From the NCBI GenBank assembly GCA_027924585.1, contig BSBM01002113.1, forward strand, positions 248,001 to 312,000: 64,000 bases of DNA, in the 5' to 3' direction. Under the pieces are notes generated by a model. That model had not been told where the DNA came from and did not search any database. It worked only from the letters and a program-made list of their open reading frames with translations. Position 1 is the stretch's first letter, and the number at the start of each line of letters is the position of its first letter. Origin of the DNA: Larix kaempferi (lineage: Eukaryota; Streptophyta; Pinopsida; Pinales; Pinaceae). Position numbers and translations under genes: made by a program. Positions 23,507-34,116 of this stretch are shown here, piece after piece.

Positions 23507-24545
23507 AACCGGGAAATTTTTTTTTTTTTTTTTTTTGATTGGGTAGGAAAACAAAAACAGGAACTACTTCAGTAAGGGAAAATTTGGATTTGGGAAAAAA
23601 TCAGAATGGTAATTGGGGTTTGACTAGGTTTTGGACACTGTTGGATGGAGAGGGAGACAAAAATGAGGATTTCAGAAGCGGGGTGAAAGAATGGGAAAAT
23701 GGGGCAGAGGGGAACAAAGAAGCAGAATTCAGAAAGGAACTCTGTGGTAAAATTTGAGCGTGATTGGGTGAAATCTGAGGAAGTTATGGCAAACCCTAAA
23801 AATAGACAAATGTGGGATTTCGGGCTGTAGGAAGGGGAACTGAGGATAGGGTCCTCAGGGATGAAATATGCAGAATGGAATGACAGGGGTTCCCCGAAAA
23901 TTTCAAGGGAAACAGAGTAAAAATAAGGGAGATATGGAGAAAATACTGAATTTTATACTCGTTTTTTTTTTTTTTGTTTTTTTTTGTTTTGTTTTTTTGT
24001 TTTTTTTTTTGTTTTTTATCCAGACTGGAGCGGCTACGGCTCGAAAGAAATCTGGAACAGCGCCGAATGGACTGAAAACGGCTGAATCTGGAACGGCTTG
24101 CAAAATAGATCTGAAACGGCGCAGCAGTGATCGACAATAGTTCAGCTGAAAGTAGATATGGACCCCAGGTATGTGCGGCTTCCTAACAGTTCAGGGGTTT
24201 CACTCGGCCACCAATGCTGTCTGACGGCTTGCGTATTGGGGCAATACCCCTCACTCCACGGCTCAGGTAAAACTGATAACCGCTTTGCCACAAACGACAG
24301 CTCTTGGTTTACCTCACGGGTGGGAACTAGTCAATCAGGTAGGGGTCGTTGCCCTTTTCGCTGGCAGGTCCTCTCAATGGGCCAGCTACTTTGGGGTTCC
24401 TGTGGTACTCCTCACAATGAGTTTTAGGGCTTATGCCCAAGTACTTCCCACAGTTAAGCGGATAGGGATTATTCCCAAATCCGAACCTGCAACAGATGCG
24501 AAAAAAAATTTTGGCAGAAATTTCACCCAGCGAGCCCAAGAAAGT
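23507..24545 (-). other. Chromovirus 5' leader with A-rich tracts
   Basis: Untranslated leader between the primer site and gag. On the minus strand it has an A-rich stretch at 24017-23960 interrupted by single Cs and a pure A run at 23536-23519 just before the gag start. These tracts fit packaging or ribosome-loading leaders, but no function can be shown. No other coding trace is seen. Confidence 0.7.
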
Positions 24546-24557
24546 GCTCTGATACCA
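24546..24557 (-). other. Primer binding site, initiator tRNA-Met
   Basis: Minus-strand TGGTATCAGAGC begins 2 nt inside the 5' LTR. It is complementary to the 3' end of plant initiator tRNA-Met (known family knowledge). Confidence 0.95.
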
Positions 24558-24559
24558 GA

Positions 24560-24933
24560 TGTGAGGCACCTGCAACAATTAATTAACAAGAATGCACGAA
24601 ATAGCAGAATTGTCAGAACTCAGAATCACTTTTGTATTGATCACATGCCACTTCGAGGGGGCAACCTCCTTTGAGCAAGCTCAATACAAATAACTTCACG
24701 GTGCCTTCATATGTCTCAACGCACACTTATATACTAATTCTAGGCGCCAATACTATGGGTCGAAACCATGGGCCGTTACAAACTATGGATCAACAATACT
24801 ACGGCGACTTACAAAGCATATGCGCCAACAACAATAACACAAACTATTGATCAACAATTACTACGGGACGACTTACAAAGCATATGCGTCCAATAACAAC
24901 ATACTAACAAGGTAAAGACATGGGTTCCTAACA
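24560..24933 (-). repeat. 5' LTR of chromovirus
   Basis: 374 bp copy of 18782-19155, with TG...CA ends; on the minus strand it starts TGTTAGGAAC and ends GGTGCCTCACA. Followed on the plus strand by the right target duplication GAATT (24934-24938). Confidence 0.96.
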
Positions 24934-25440
24934 GAATTGTTTTAAAGCCATTGTCATAATGATGTTGAAGCCACAAGCTCATTGGGCATGGTCATGATGA
25001 CCTTTCTTGGTGTGGAGCCCTTTGATGATGGTCGTAAATCCACACATACATGGTGACATGGAGCCTTGATGGGTTGGGACTTTGTCATGGTATGTTGGAG
25101 CCCTTGGTTGATGAGAAGCCCTTGCTTATGGAAGAAACGAGCAGCCCTTGTTTGTGGCCCCTTGTGGACGTTGATGAGACACGACAACATTGATGTGAAT
25201 ATAAAAGGACAAGTCCCTAAAATATGGATGCATTCTGCCCCTACTTCTTGAAGTGGCTTGATGAAGTCTCTATTAAGAACTATGGCAATGACGATGTGGC
25301 AAAGAAGAAACCTTTTTTAAGGATGACGTGGAATGAAGGACGACCCAAACATAAGGAAACAAATCATATGCTAGCATGTGGGTTGTTGCTTAAATTATGG
25401 ATTGAAACTCTTGTTAAAAAACATGAGAAGTCGGCCTGCT
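24934..25440 (-). other. Pre-insertion flank, possibly upstream part of the split LINE
   Basis: Contiguous with 18781 before the chromovirus inserted. The minus strand has scattered open stretches (MTKSQPIKAPCHHVCVDL) but no recognised domain. Assignment to the LINE is by position only. Confidence 0.35.
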
Positions 25441-26825
25441 AAAATAAGTTTTTAATCAATATTAAACCAAGTGAAAAGTCGGCTCAACTATCTTAAAAAA
25501 TTATATATTAATTATTGTAAGGTTGGTCCAGTCAAAATTGGAAATTCTACATTAAAACAAGTAGAAATATACCTTGAAACTTCATTCAAATGATGATAAC
25601 ACAACTCTGAAATTCATCCACTGAAGCAGCCGCAGGAGTATTTTGAAGTTTCTTTATTCTCCGAACACATATTATAGATTGAAGTTGTGTTGTGTTGCTC
25701 TGAAAATTCGGGTAGCTCAAAGTCACAGTTAATTGGTACAGTTTCAGATGACTAAACACAGATGAAGACACAATTGCAGGAGCAACATATGTTGTAAGAA
25801 GTATTTGTTAGTATTTCTTGATGGAAACCACAGTGATTGAACACTGATCTCAGGACAATTGAGGCAATGAAAGGAAGCAAGTATTTAAGGAAGTATTTCT
25901 TTTGGTTGACTGAGTCAGGGAGAAATTGTACATTGAATACATACCTCTGAGTTTGGTTAAGACATAGTCATAGCCACAGGAGGTGGGAATTGTCCAAGTG
26001 TAAATTTGTAAGACTTGAATTCAGTTTATGGCTACAACAGAGGCTCTCCATTCAAGCATTCAGACACAATGAACTTGAGTAGACCATTGATTGCTTGGGC
26101 ATGCGTTGCATGCAGGACTTTGTATGGACAAATTGAGCTAGGCATTAGGGCTGATTGTCACAATTGATTTAGTACTTCTATTTGACAGTGGCAGTTTGAT
26201 GACATTGAAAGTACAACCATGACATGATAATGATTGATGATGTTGATCAATATGTGATTGCAATCTAGTCTTGCATTTGAGGTTTGGATACCTCACATCT
26301 TCTTAGTTGGAGCTAAGAAAGCCAAGTTGGGTCTTGGAATAAGAGTTGGTACTCTTTAGTCAGTTGGTGTTGATGTAATCGCGAAGATTGAAGTCTTCCA
26401 TTGTATTTCATATAAAATAATAAATAATGTTTACTACACTTGTCTTGTGATGTGTCTCTTGTTATGATCTATGTTGATGACATGCTTATGTAGATATATG
26501 TCATTTGTTGATCAGTTGATGAATGATAATGTACTTGGTAGTGAAATGAAAATGATGAACTCTATCTAACATTTTGAGAAGTGAAAATTACTAGAGGTGC
26601 TAGCACACTGATTCACCCCCCCTCTCAACGTGCCATTGTGTCCAACAGATAGGTCCACCAATTTTGAATATTTCTGCTTGGTATCCTTCAATGTCCTTAC
26701 CTTTCTCTTTTGCAAGTCATTTAACGCAAAACTCTATGTCTTCTAAAAAAAACTTATTCCTCTGTAGAAAGGGTTTGAATATTGTCCATGACATCATGAT
26801 ATTCATAAAGTTTTTTTAAGGTAGC
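25441..26825. other. No recognised gene; possible LTR edge near 26590-26650
   Basis: AT-rich and without credible ORFs. Near 26606-26650 a C-rich run (CACCCCCCCTCTCAACG) ends in GTGTCCAACA, which on the minus strand reads TGTTGGACAC followed by a purine-rich stretch. That resembles an LTR retrotransposon edge, but no second copy is in the window. Confidence 0.35.
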
Positions 26826-27071
26826 ATTTTTTTTAATTTTTAATTTTTAATTTTTTTTTGTACTAGGGGAATCAACAACTGGGGAAGGGCCTGGTATTCA
26901 CGTGACATGGGGTCCAAGGATCTAATCCCACCACCACTATACCTAGTTGCATCCACAGGGCCTGAACCATGGTACACAAGTAAGTTTGGGGGGATTTGAA
27001 CACGAAACCTTCCATTTACAACCATTTACAACTTTTCAACTTTACCACTTACTCTACCACCCACGGGCACC
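26824..27071 (-). mobile_element. tRNA-derived SINE
   Basis: Minus-strand SINE of about 248 bp. It has a polymerase III A box (TGGTAGAGTAAG, 27059-27048) and B box (GTGTTCAAATCC, 27003-26992) at tRNA-like spacing, an unrelated body, and a 3' A-rich tail made of AATTTTT-type repeats (26859-26827). AAGGTA occurs on both sides (26818-26823 and 27072-27077), a plausible target duplication. It would be mobilised by a LINE RT. The family is not identified. Confidence 0.75.
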
Positions 27072-27299
27072 AAGGTAAAAGTTTCAATCCCTTTAAGGAA
27101 TCATATTATTTTCATTAGTTTTAGGACTAAGAATTTATCTCCATAATTTCTTAGGATCTATCTGATAGAGGCGCAACAGATTCTCTTGCTTTTTACTTAT
27201 ATAATACTTTTTCTTTTCGTTTTTAATTAGCGATTTGTACCTAGAAAACTTGTCGAGTTTTAGGGACTTGTTGGAAGCATCCCTAACAAACATAAATTG

Positions 27300-27300
<1 letters not shown>

Positions 27301-27358
<58 letters not shown>
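27301..27358. repeat. Compound microsatellite TA(CA)14(GA)14
   Basis: Uninterrupted CA dinucleotides at 27303-27330 directly followed by GA dinucleotides at 27331-27358. It can yield spurious Leu/Ser or Val/Cys ORFs. Confidence 0.97.
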
Positions 27359-27363
<5 letters not shown>

Positions 27364-27429
27364 ATCATTTAGAAATGAACATAAATTTATCTTAATATAT
27401 TGAGAGCCGTTGTAATAAGGTTGTACAAG

Positions 27430-28648
27430 AATTTTATTGCCCATATAAGAACACTAATGGTTGGTAGAAATATATTAATTGTAATATAGGATTTAAGCAA
27501 GGTTTCCCCCACTCGCCTACCCTTTTTGGTATATATATTGATAAGTTAGAAGGTTGTTTAATAGAGACAGGTCGCATTGGCACAAAGTTAGCATGAATTG
27601 TCATCATCCTCCTTCTTTATGTTGACGATATTGTTATTATGGAAAGATGTCCTTTCGATATTGATAAGCAATTAAGAATTATCAAGGATTTATGCTCTAG
27701 CATGGGCATGACCGTCAATGCCGACAAAACCAAAGTTATGTTGATAAAATATAATAAGGCCACTTACATTTTTTTTGTATGATAATAGAAACTTGGAGGA
27801 AGAGAGTTCCTACAAATATCTCGGGATTGATATCCATCACAAGCTTAATTGTCACTACAACATCGATAAAAGGATCAATGAAGAGTGGAAAGCTTATTTT
27901 GGTATTGAAAACAATTGTAAGTAAGCAAACCTGGTGATGTGGAATAAAAATAAATTCCTATTTGAAACTCTCATCACTCATGTTCTCCTACGTGGGTGTG
28001 AAATTTGGGGCTGCAGTCTCTCTAGAGAATCTTGGAGAAGGATTGAGCAAATCCATAAGCATTTTAGAAATTAAAATCTTAAAATTTAAATCAATACACC
28101 ATATCATAATCTCTTGATTGAAGTGGTTTTTTTCCCCATTGAGAGCATAGTTATGACTAGGTACTTAATGTACAAGAAAAAATTAAATAACTTGGAAGGC
28201 TAGAGAATTTTGAAAATTGCTTTAAATTCCAGTCAAAACCACCTAATGCTTAAGCGAGGTTAGCATAAAAATGCCACGACTTGGTTAAATATGTGGGGGA
28301 TTGGCAAAAATGTTACTTTGCAAAATATAGATGATATTAAGAATATTATTAATTCAAAGTTCAAAGAGAAGTTATGGTGTGATGAAAATATAGAGGATAA
28401 AAGAAAATCAAGATATTACAAGGAGGTCATTAACCCTAATATTGAAGATCAAAATTATCTCTATGTTTTAACTAGCATAAAGAAGAAGATCCACATCGCT
28501 AAAATAAGAACGAAATCTCATGAGCCGCATAATGAAACCGGGCGTTGGACCTAAAACTTTGTGGGTTGAAAAGGATTTATCATATGTGTGAGACTATAAG
28601 TGTAGAGGATGAAATGCACTTCCTCTTCAATTGCTCCATATCATGTGG
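27430..28648 (+). mobile_element. YVDD-type LINE fragment (RT palm to 3' end)
   Basis: Plus-strand non-LTR element fragment. Readable: KQGFPHSPTLFGIYIDKLEG near 27497, RT catalytic box YVDD at 27618-27629 within LLYVDDIVIM, then DKQLRIIKDLCSSMGMTVN and ADKTKVM. After broken frames come GCEIWGCSLSRESWRRIE near 28000, WLNMWGIGKNVTLQNIDDIK near 28290, and NPNIEDQNYLYVLTSIKKK. It ends in a Cys-poor version of the 3' motif (EDEMHFLFNCS). It matches the minus-strand copies at 5060-5995 and 17850-18781. It stops abruptly at about 28648 against Tat gag. Confidence 0.82.
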
Positions 28649-29095
28649 AGGTAGGAGTAGGAGGTGATGTTTGCAGTAGTGGTACCGAAGGTGCTTGGAT
28701 AGCAATTGGGTATGTAGGACTATATGGTCCACAAGAGAGCTGACCAAATGGGGGAGTTGGTGTAGCTATAGGTGCCACTGATACAAGGGGTGCTGGTGGA
28801 TATTATTGTGCCAAGGTGGATGGTACAAAATTCGTAGGTGCAGTTGTATTTCCTTAATGGGAAATAGTCCCAGTAATCCTATTAGCTCAATGTGATGTCC
28901 CTGATGGTGTTGGGTATATAGATATCCAAATTGTGCATAAATGAGATTAAAATGTTAGGCCTTCAAGATGGACTCTTCTTTTGTTGTTGGAAAGGTGGTT
29001 GCCACATCTTTTGCAATCATTGATTGAAATGATTTCAGAAACCAATCCAATATAAACTAGGGCTGAATTCTTTGCACAAGGTCTGACATCTATGC
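28649..29095 (-). pseudogene. Older Tat-like element: distal gag fragment
   Basis: Minus-strand gag piece colinear with 38070-38470 of the younger copy (same run: IMxAQ-type stretch, AQLGYLY-like end, Pro/Gly/Ala-rich linker). It is the downstream part of the gag of the outer element, cut off by the 13 kb insertion at 29096. It is truncated at 28648, where it meets a LINE. Decayed. Confidence 0.7.
29091..29095. repeat. Target site duplication TATGC (left)
   Basis: TATGC at 29091-29095 equals TATGC at 42116-42120 just outside the two LTRs. Confidence 0.9.
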
Positions 29096-30062
29096 TGTTG
29101 TGGAAAAAAATGCACAAGTGCACTCTTCCACTTGGTAAGGGGATAAGCCTTGTAGGTTGCAGCAGGGCCTTAGTCCTTGGAGCCCTTGTGTGGGTTGGTT
29201 GGTATTCCTCCAAGTGATCATGCAATAGATTGTTAGTGTAATTCACGTGCAAACAAAGAAATATGGATAAAAAGAAAAATAAAAAATGATGGGGGGAGAA
29301 TGCAAACTCTAATAACAATCCAAGATATGCTAAACCACTTTTGTATTTCCCAATGGTATAGTTGTACAACACCTAGGAGGTGTGGGCTTCAAGGGAAGCC
29401 AACAGTCTCCTTTAGGGAGGCCTTTCTTGTCCAAACTAAATGCTAAGTAGATGGTAGAAAAATGGAGAGAAACACTTGCCCCTTGAAGGAAGGTGGCAAG
29501 GGAACTTAGGAATTCTCACAATGATAGGAAGTGGTGGGCTATGAGGAAGCTCCAACTCAAATCCAATAGCATAACCTTTCTCTTAATTTCTCTCTACCAA
29601 ATGCATGCCAATGGCATCCTTTTATTGGCCAAGAGGTGGCCAACAAACATCTAGATCCAAATGTGAACTCACCTTCTTCATGAACTAGTTCCAAGGTACA
29701 CAAGGAGAGCTAATTAATGCCACAGAGTGTGTGAGGAGTCGAATTCAGATCCTTGGAGATGATTGAGCCTTCAATGCGCTGCTGGAATTTAGTGGTCCTG
29801 TCGTTTTGACAGTAGCGCGACTATCGAAGGAAAAGCTGCACGGGTGTAGCAGGCATTGTTCAGGTAACCTACGCTATAGCGCGGGTTAACAGTGTATTAC
29901 CCACACTACCCTTTCTTTTGACTGCTTTTTGGCACTTATGGACTCATGTTATATTTTGGATCTGTTGAGGATGCTTGTGGTGATATGCATTCTCTATGTT
30001 GATGATGCCTTACTAGATGAATTGCCGAAATGTCGCATGTGTGCGACTTTTAGGTGTTAACA
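29096..30062 (-). repeat. 3' LTR of 13 kb Tat-like element
   Basis: 967 bp, starts TGTTGTGG and ends GTGTTAACA. Matches 41157-42115 across its length; one visible indel is an extra CAGTCTCCTTTAG-type segment near 29400. Confidence 0.92.
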
Positions 30063-30077
30063 AATGCCCCCTGATGT
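30063..30077 (-). other. Polypurine tract of 13 kb element
   Basis: Minus-strand CATCAGGGGGCATT directly precedes the 3' LTR start (30062). Purine-rich with one short pyrimidine interruption. Confidence 0.75.
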
Positions 30078-32277
30078 ATGAGGTTCAAAGGGTACTGTAG
30101 AGTCGATAATGCATCATATTTTCTGTTGTCTCTCTCTTGTTATGGTGGACGAAGCATATGTAGACAAATAGGGTTCTCCCATGGGGGAATATTGTTGGTG
30201 ATGGCCATTGGAGCTGTAGTAAAGAATAATTTTTATACAAACGAGGCGGGCCTACCCATGCTCATGAAATGTTGTTAGAGTGATTACAATGAGAGAGGAC
30301 CATGGGGTCAACTATAATGTATTGCTGGGACATGGATGAGGTGGCTTCAATCCATGTTTGAGTAAATGACCCAGGAACTGTTGTGGAGTGTTGAAGAAGT
30401 GGATCTGATAGTGACCATGATAAGCCCACGGGGGTGGGGGACCAAACTAGTATGTGAATCTTCCTGAGAGCCTCACTATACCAAATAGGATGCTACCATG
30501 ATTTCCAAATGTGAACACTGCTACCTTCAAAAGTACGTTCCCTCCTAAAGTGATGATGTGTTGACTTCAAGCATAGGGGAAACCACTTAGCTAGAGAGCA
30601 GTAATGAATCTCCCTACCAAGTTCGAGGTGGTCCCTTATAGTGATGGAAAGGGATTCCAAGGTACAACTGCAACTACTGCAACTCTCAGAATGTAGTGTT
30701 TTGACGTCGACGAGAGCTGAAGTACATGATAAGATGAGAGTCTTATCCTGAGAACCGAGATCATATTGTAATAGATTGGTGGATGGACAGACCTGACATA
30801 ACACTAGTTGATAAGTGTGGGGCTCATAACTTCCATTGATCGATGTAAACACGGGGAGTGGGGACGACAACTTTCCTTTCAGAACGACACAGATTGAAAT
30901 GGATGGAGTCAAATTGCAACTGAAAGGGCTTTGAGGGATACACAAAATGAAGGGTAATGGTTACCAATGAAACGAATATTGCTGAGAATATGGAGACTCA
31001 AACACATCGATCAAAGGCGACCATGGGTTCCTGTCAAAATACTATGGTGTTCCTGCGATGTGAGGTGATGAGGGAACTTGTTTGTACATAAAGAATATTG
31101 GTCGGGTCCCAACAGTTTTGGGTGTGTCTGGGGACCAATTTGATGATGGGCATAGTCCCCATGGTTTTGAGTGGATCGGGGGACACTTTCCAATGATGGA
31201 GTGAGGGCTAACTGGAAGACGCAAAGACGAGTGCCCCATGAAACGATGCCATGTAGTGTATACCCATGGCATAATTGAATAAAACTGGTTGCTTCTAAGG
31301 GTGGGGGCCCCATAGGTGTCTTTGTGGGGCTAGTACGAGAGGGATTGCGAAGGGTAAAGTGCTCATGGAAGTATGAGTGGGATTTATGAATCATTCTCGT
31401 AACATGTGCCAAGGGATCTGATGAGTGTCTACTTGGTGGATTAAATGCACAATTGTGAAATGATACTCTAAGGGAGGGTTTTTTTTCCAAGCTGGATCAG
31501 ATTCCTTGGACTTGTGGGGGGTCGACTCATGGGTGTCAATTGATGACTGGGATGGCAATGGTGCGCACACCCATGGGGGAACATTGTATTCATGGTAACG
31601 ATGTTGATGGCACATCAAGGCCATGAATGAGGGCCCTATGGTCATCAACGGGAATATTGGTAGATGCATTATAAACAAAGGGTCAATATTGTCTATCTGC
31701 CAATTTCAGAATGATACCTGTGGTAGGGTCTTTTACGCCATTTGATGAAGCATGGAGCCTTGTTCTTACAAAAAAAAGAGTGACGAAATTGTCTTAGTCT
31801 AGATCCTACACATGCAACACACGTACCCAAGTGTAGTAAAGAATATGACCAAGGTATTGACAATGCGAAAATCATATAATGAAACAAGGCGTACCTGTGG
31901 GGTGCCAGAGTAAAAATAGTGTCCCGACGACACTGGTGAGAATCCAGATTGGTCGGCACCACGTTGAAGAGCTCGAAGCGTTGATCACGATGGTGCAAAC
32001 GTTTTTGGAAACAAATATACGGTTTGTTCGTGGGGTTCGTTAGAAGTTTGTGTCAAATCACTGTAAATAGGGGTGGGCCCACTTTTCGAAATCATTTGTA
32101 CTTCTTGCCGTCGACCTCCTAAAGCGGAATTTGAGCGATTTTGGGATATCCGGGTTACCTATCAACAAGCCGCGAGATCTAGGTATGCCCCAACCTTTTA
32201 CTCTTGAATTTTGTCTGGGTAGACTTAGGGTTAGGGGTCCCCTAGGTGGCCAAGGGGGATTTTTAGGTATTTTGGGG
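30078..32277. other. Long 3' spacer of 13 kb element, no recognised gene
   Basis: About 2.2 kb between the antisense ORF's upstream region and the polypurine tract. The minus strand is open for 150 codons at 30945-30493 and 159 codons at 31490-31011, but neither has a recognised domain. Their composition (Ser/His/Pro/Thr) and overlap with other frames look incidental. An unusually long 3' internal region is typical of Tat elements. Confidence 0.55.
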
Positions 32278-32405
32278 CGATCGCGCGAGATTTTGAGAAA
32301 CTCCCACGTGGTAGCGCAAGATTTTTGGGAAATCACTCGCTACCATAGTGTGGGATTTTCTGAAAATCGTGCGCTACCATAGTGCGGGATTTTCTAAAAA
32401 TCGCG
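32278..32405 (+). repeat. 34 bp tandem repeat upstream of PMD-like ORF
   Basis: Two adjacent near-identical 34 bp units at 32338-32371 and 32372-32405, each built as CGCTACCATAGTG, GGGATTTTCT, AAAATCG. Two weaker copies precede at 32307-32337 and 32278-32305. They lie 130-260 bp upstream of the TATA box, where promoter enhancer arrays usually are. Function is inferred only from position. Confidence 0.75.
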
Positions 32406-32540
32406 TAAGGTGTCGTGCACCTTAGTAGCGCAGGTAAAATGTACTGTACTGTGCTACATGCTGTATAGTAATGCTTTGCGTTTGCGCTAGTTTAGAGCGA
32501 CTGTTATGTGGTCAGCCACGCTACCTGTGCAATCAAGTGG

Positions 32541-32547
32541 TATAAAT
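32541..32547 (+). promoter_or_regulatory. Candidate TATA box of antisense ORF
   Basis: TATAAAT 41 bp upstream of the ATG at 32588, in a GC-richer context. It would give the plus-strand ORF its own promoter, independent of the LTR. Confidence 0.5.
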
Positions 32548-32587
32548 CCCGCACGCTTGTTTCGCGTGACCAAATAGTGGTACAGCT

Positions 32588-33571
32588 ATGTTGCGCGTGG
32601 ATATCTTGGGGATAGTCGCGCTATGCACAAACCTTCTTAGGAAAGCTCGCGCTAACACATTTTATGGATGCATTTATCTAATGAGTGGGAATTATCCTCG
32701 TGCAGGTTATTGGTTGGTGCTCATGGATCATGTGGGTGTTTTTGAGTGGAGGGAGAGGGAGTGTGATACCCTCCGAGACTTGGTGCTAATAAACTTGCTA
32801 CCGATAGAAACTTTACGTGACGCGGGGCTCTTGAAGTTCTTCAAGTGCCCCTTGATGCGATCGTCAGATTAACTGCTTTGGAGGTTGCTAGATATGTGGG
32901 TCCCTAACCAAGGGGTTTTCCGGGTTGGAGAGGATGACCTAAGTATCGCTACTTGGGATATATACTTTTTGATGGGGTTGACTCACCGGGGGGTGAGAGA
33001 GCTCTTCCCTCCACAAATGGTGGGAGAGACGATCCACACTTTAGTGGATCGCTATTGTGACGGTGACTAGAGTGCTGTTAACTATGGCGGTATTTTAATG
33101 AGCCATATGAGGGCTCTGCCAGTGCAGGTTGTTGCGAAAACCATGGTGCGAGTATTGGGGACGACGTCCCCTAACCAGATTACGGGGGGCTATCTCCAGC
33201 TGGTGGAGATGGTCTTGGCAAGTCGACTGGTGGCTTGGGGTCCACTGTTGCTGTAGTCCATGATGTGGCAGATGACATATCTACATCGGGGTGGCATGCA
33301 GATGACCTTATGCTATGGGAGTGTACTGTGCGCTTATTTTTTCAAGTGGTACCATTTGTTGAGGCCACAGGTGGTAGTGCCACCAAAGGGGACGCAGGAG
33401 CCTCGGATGGATTTATGGGGGCATATTATGCCTCGTGGTGGTGGCGGGCCCATGGGGGCTTATTATACGCCCCAGGTGTTGGATGTTTGGGAGGGACACA
33501 TTGGCCAGATGGAGAGGTATACTTGGAGTGGTATGGAATACAAGGGAGATCTAGAGCCGCCTTCCTTCTAG
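32588..33571 (+). pseudogene. Plant mobile domain (PMD)-like ORF, antisense inside Tat-like element
   Basis: Opposite in direction to the element's gag-protease. From ATG 32588 one reading frame runs for 328 codons and is broken only by stops (TAA 32870, TAG 33068, TAG 33254, TAG 33569), with no frame shift. PMD-type motifs in order: RDLVLINLLPIETLRDAGLL, FFKCPLMRS, MWVPNQGVFRVGEDDLSI, WDIYFLMGLTHRG, ELFPPQMVGETI, then TLCYGSVLCAYFF, LLRPQ, EPRMDLWGHIMPRGGGG and WSGMEYKGDLEPP. These match the 'aminotransferase-like, plant mobile domain' proteins known both as host MAIN/MAIL-type nuclear proteins and as cargo of transposable elements. Role here unknown. Assignment by motif memory; not searched. 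Confidence 0.72.
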
Positions 33572-33589
33572 GGGGTTTTGATGCCACAT

Positions 33590-33673
33590 GTATGTTTTAT
33601 GGTTTGTGTTGTTTTGGATATATATTTTTACATACTTGTATTTATACACATTTACGATATACATGTTTATTAG
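33590..33673 (+). other. Possible intron of the PMD-like ORF
   Basis: GTATGT at 33590 and TTTATTAG ending 33673 enclose 84 bp of T-rich DNA, the look of a plant intron. Downstream, 33718-34116 in a different frame is basic (PPRRARARR), then Gly/Ala-rich, then helical (MEVVFENLEQRFDTLS). That is a plausible C-terminal exon. Unproven. Confidence 0.35.
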
Positions 33674-34116
33674 GTATTGATGATGGTTTCCTCCTTTGTG
33701 GTGCATATATAAGTGCTGTGAGGCCACCTCGCCGAGCACGAGCCAGGAGAGACTGCCCTGCTCCCGGGGCTCGGTAGGCCATTAGAGGTGCTGGTGCAGC
33801 TGAGGGTGGGGGTGCTGGAGCAGGAGGATCAGGGGTCAAAGGAGCTTCTATAGGTGGGGGAGATTCCAGGGACCAGATGGAAGTTGTCTTTGAAAACTTA
33901 GAGCAACGATTCGACACTCTATCCGTTGGGGTCGATGACCGAGGTGTTGTTGACCTCAAGGATGATGAGCTGGACTTGACATTGCACTTACCAGTTGAGT
34001 GTGGGATAGCTTGTAGGAACATCAAACGATGGATAGTAGTGGTGTGCCATGTGGCACAAAAGGTGCGGCCCCTCCTCCACGACAGAGGCCTCAACAGGGG
34101 CCAGAGACGACATTAG
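33674..34116 (+). pseudogene. Possible C-terminal exon of PMD-like ORF
   Basis: After the candidate intron the plus strand encodes an Arg-rich patch (RPPRRARARRDC, NLS-like), a stop at about 33775, a Gly/Ala-rich linker (AEGGGAGAGGSG) and an acidic, helix-prone stretch to 34116. A nuclear-targeting tail would fit a PMD-type protein. No direct family match is recognised for this part. Confidence 0.35.

Larger units (their letters stand above)
18782..24933 (-). mobile_element. Chromovirus-type Ty3 retrotransposon, nearly intact, 6152 bp
   Basis: A complete LTR retrotransposon on the minus strand. It has two 374 bp LTRs, an initiator-Met primer site, one long gag-protease-RT-RNase H-integrase-chromodomain frame, a polypurine tract and a 5 bp TSD GAATT. 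The LTRs differ at 6 of 374 sites by my reading, all substitutions, so insertion is fairly recent. The short size, short LTRs and C-terminal chromodomain place it among chromoviruses; size suggests the Reina group, but that is tentative. It interrupts a YVDD LINE. One in-frame stop (20263-20261) and a changed protease motif make this copy probably non-functional by itself. Confidence 0.96.

Noticed and set aside
27135-27368. 77-codon minus ORF with Ser-Leu and Cys-Val runs
   Set aside because: It is translated microsatellite.
31011-31490. 159-codon minus-strand ORF as a gene
   Set aside because: No recognised domain, no conserved texture, and another open frame overlaps it; kept only as part of the spacer.
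33642-34094. 150-codon minus-strand Ser/Pro-rich ORF
   Set aside because: Opposes the basic and Gly/Ala-rich tail of the PMD-like ORF; low-complexity composition and no domain.
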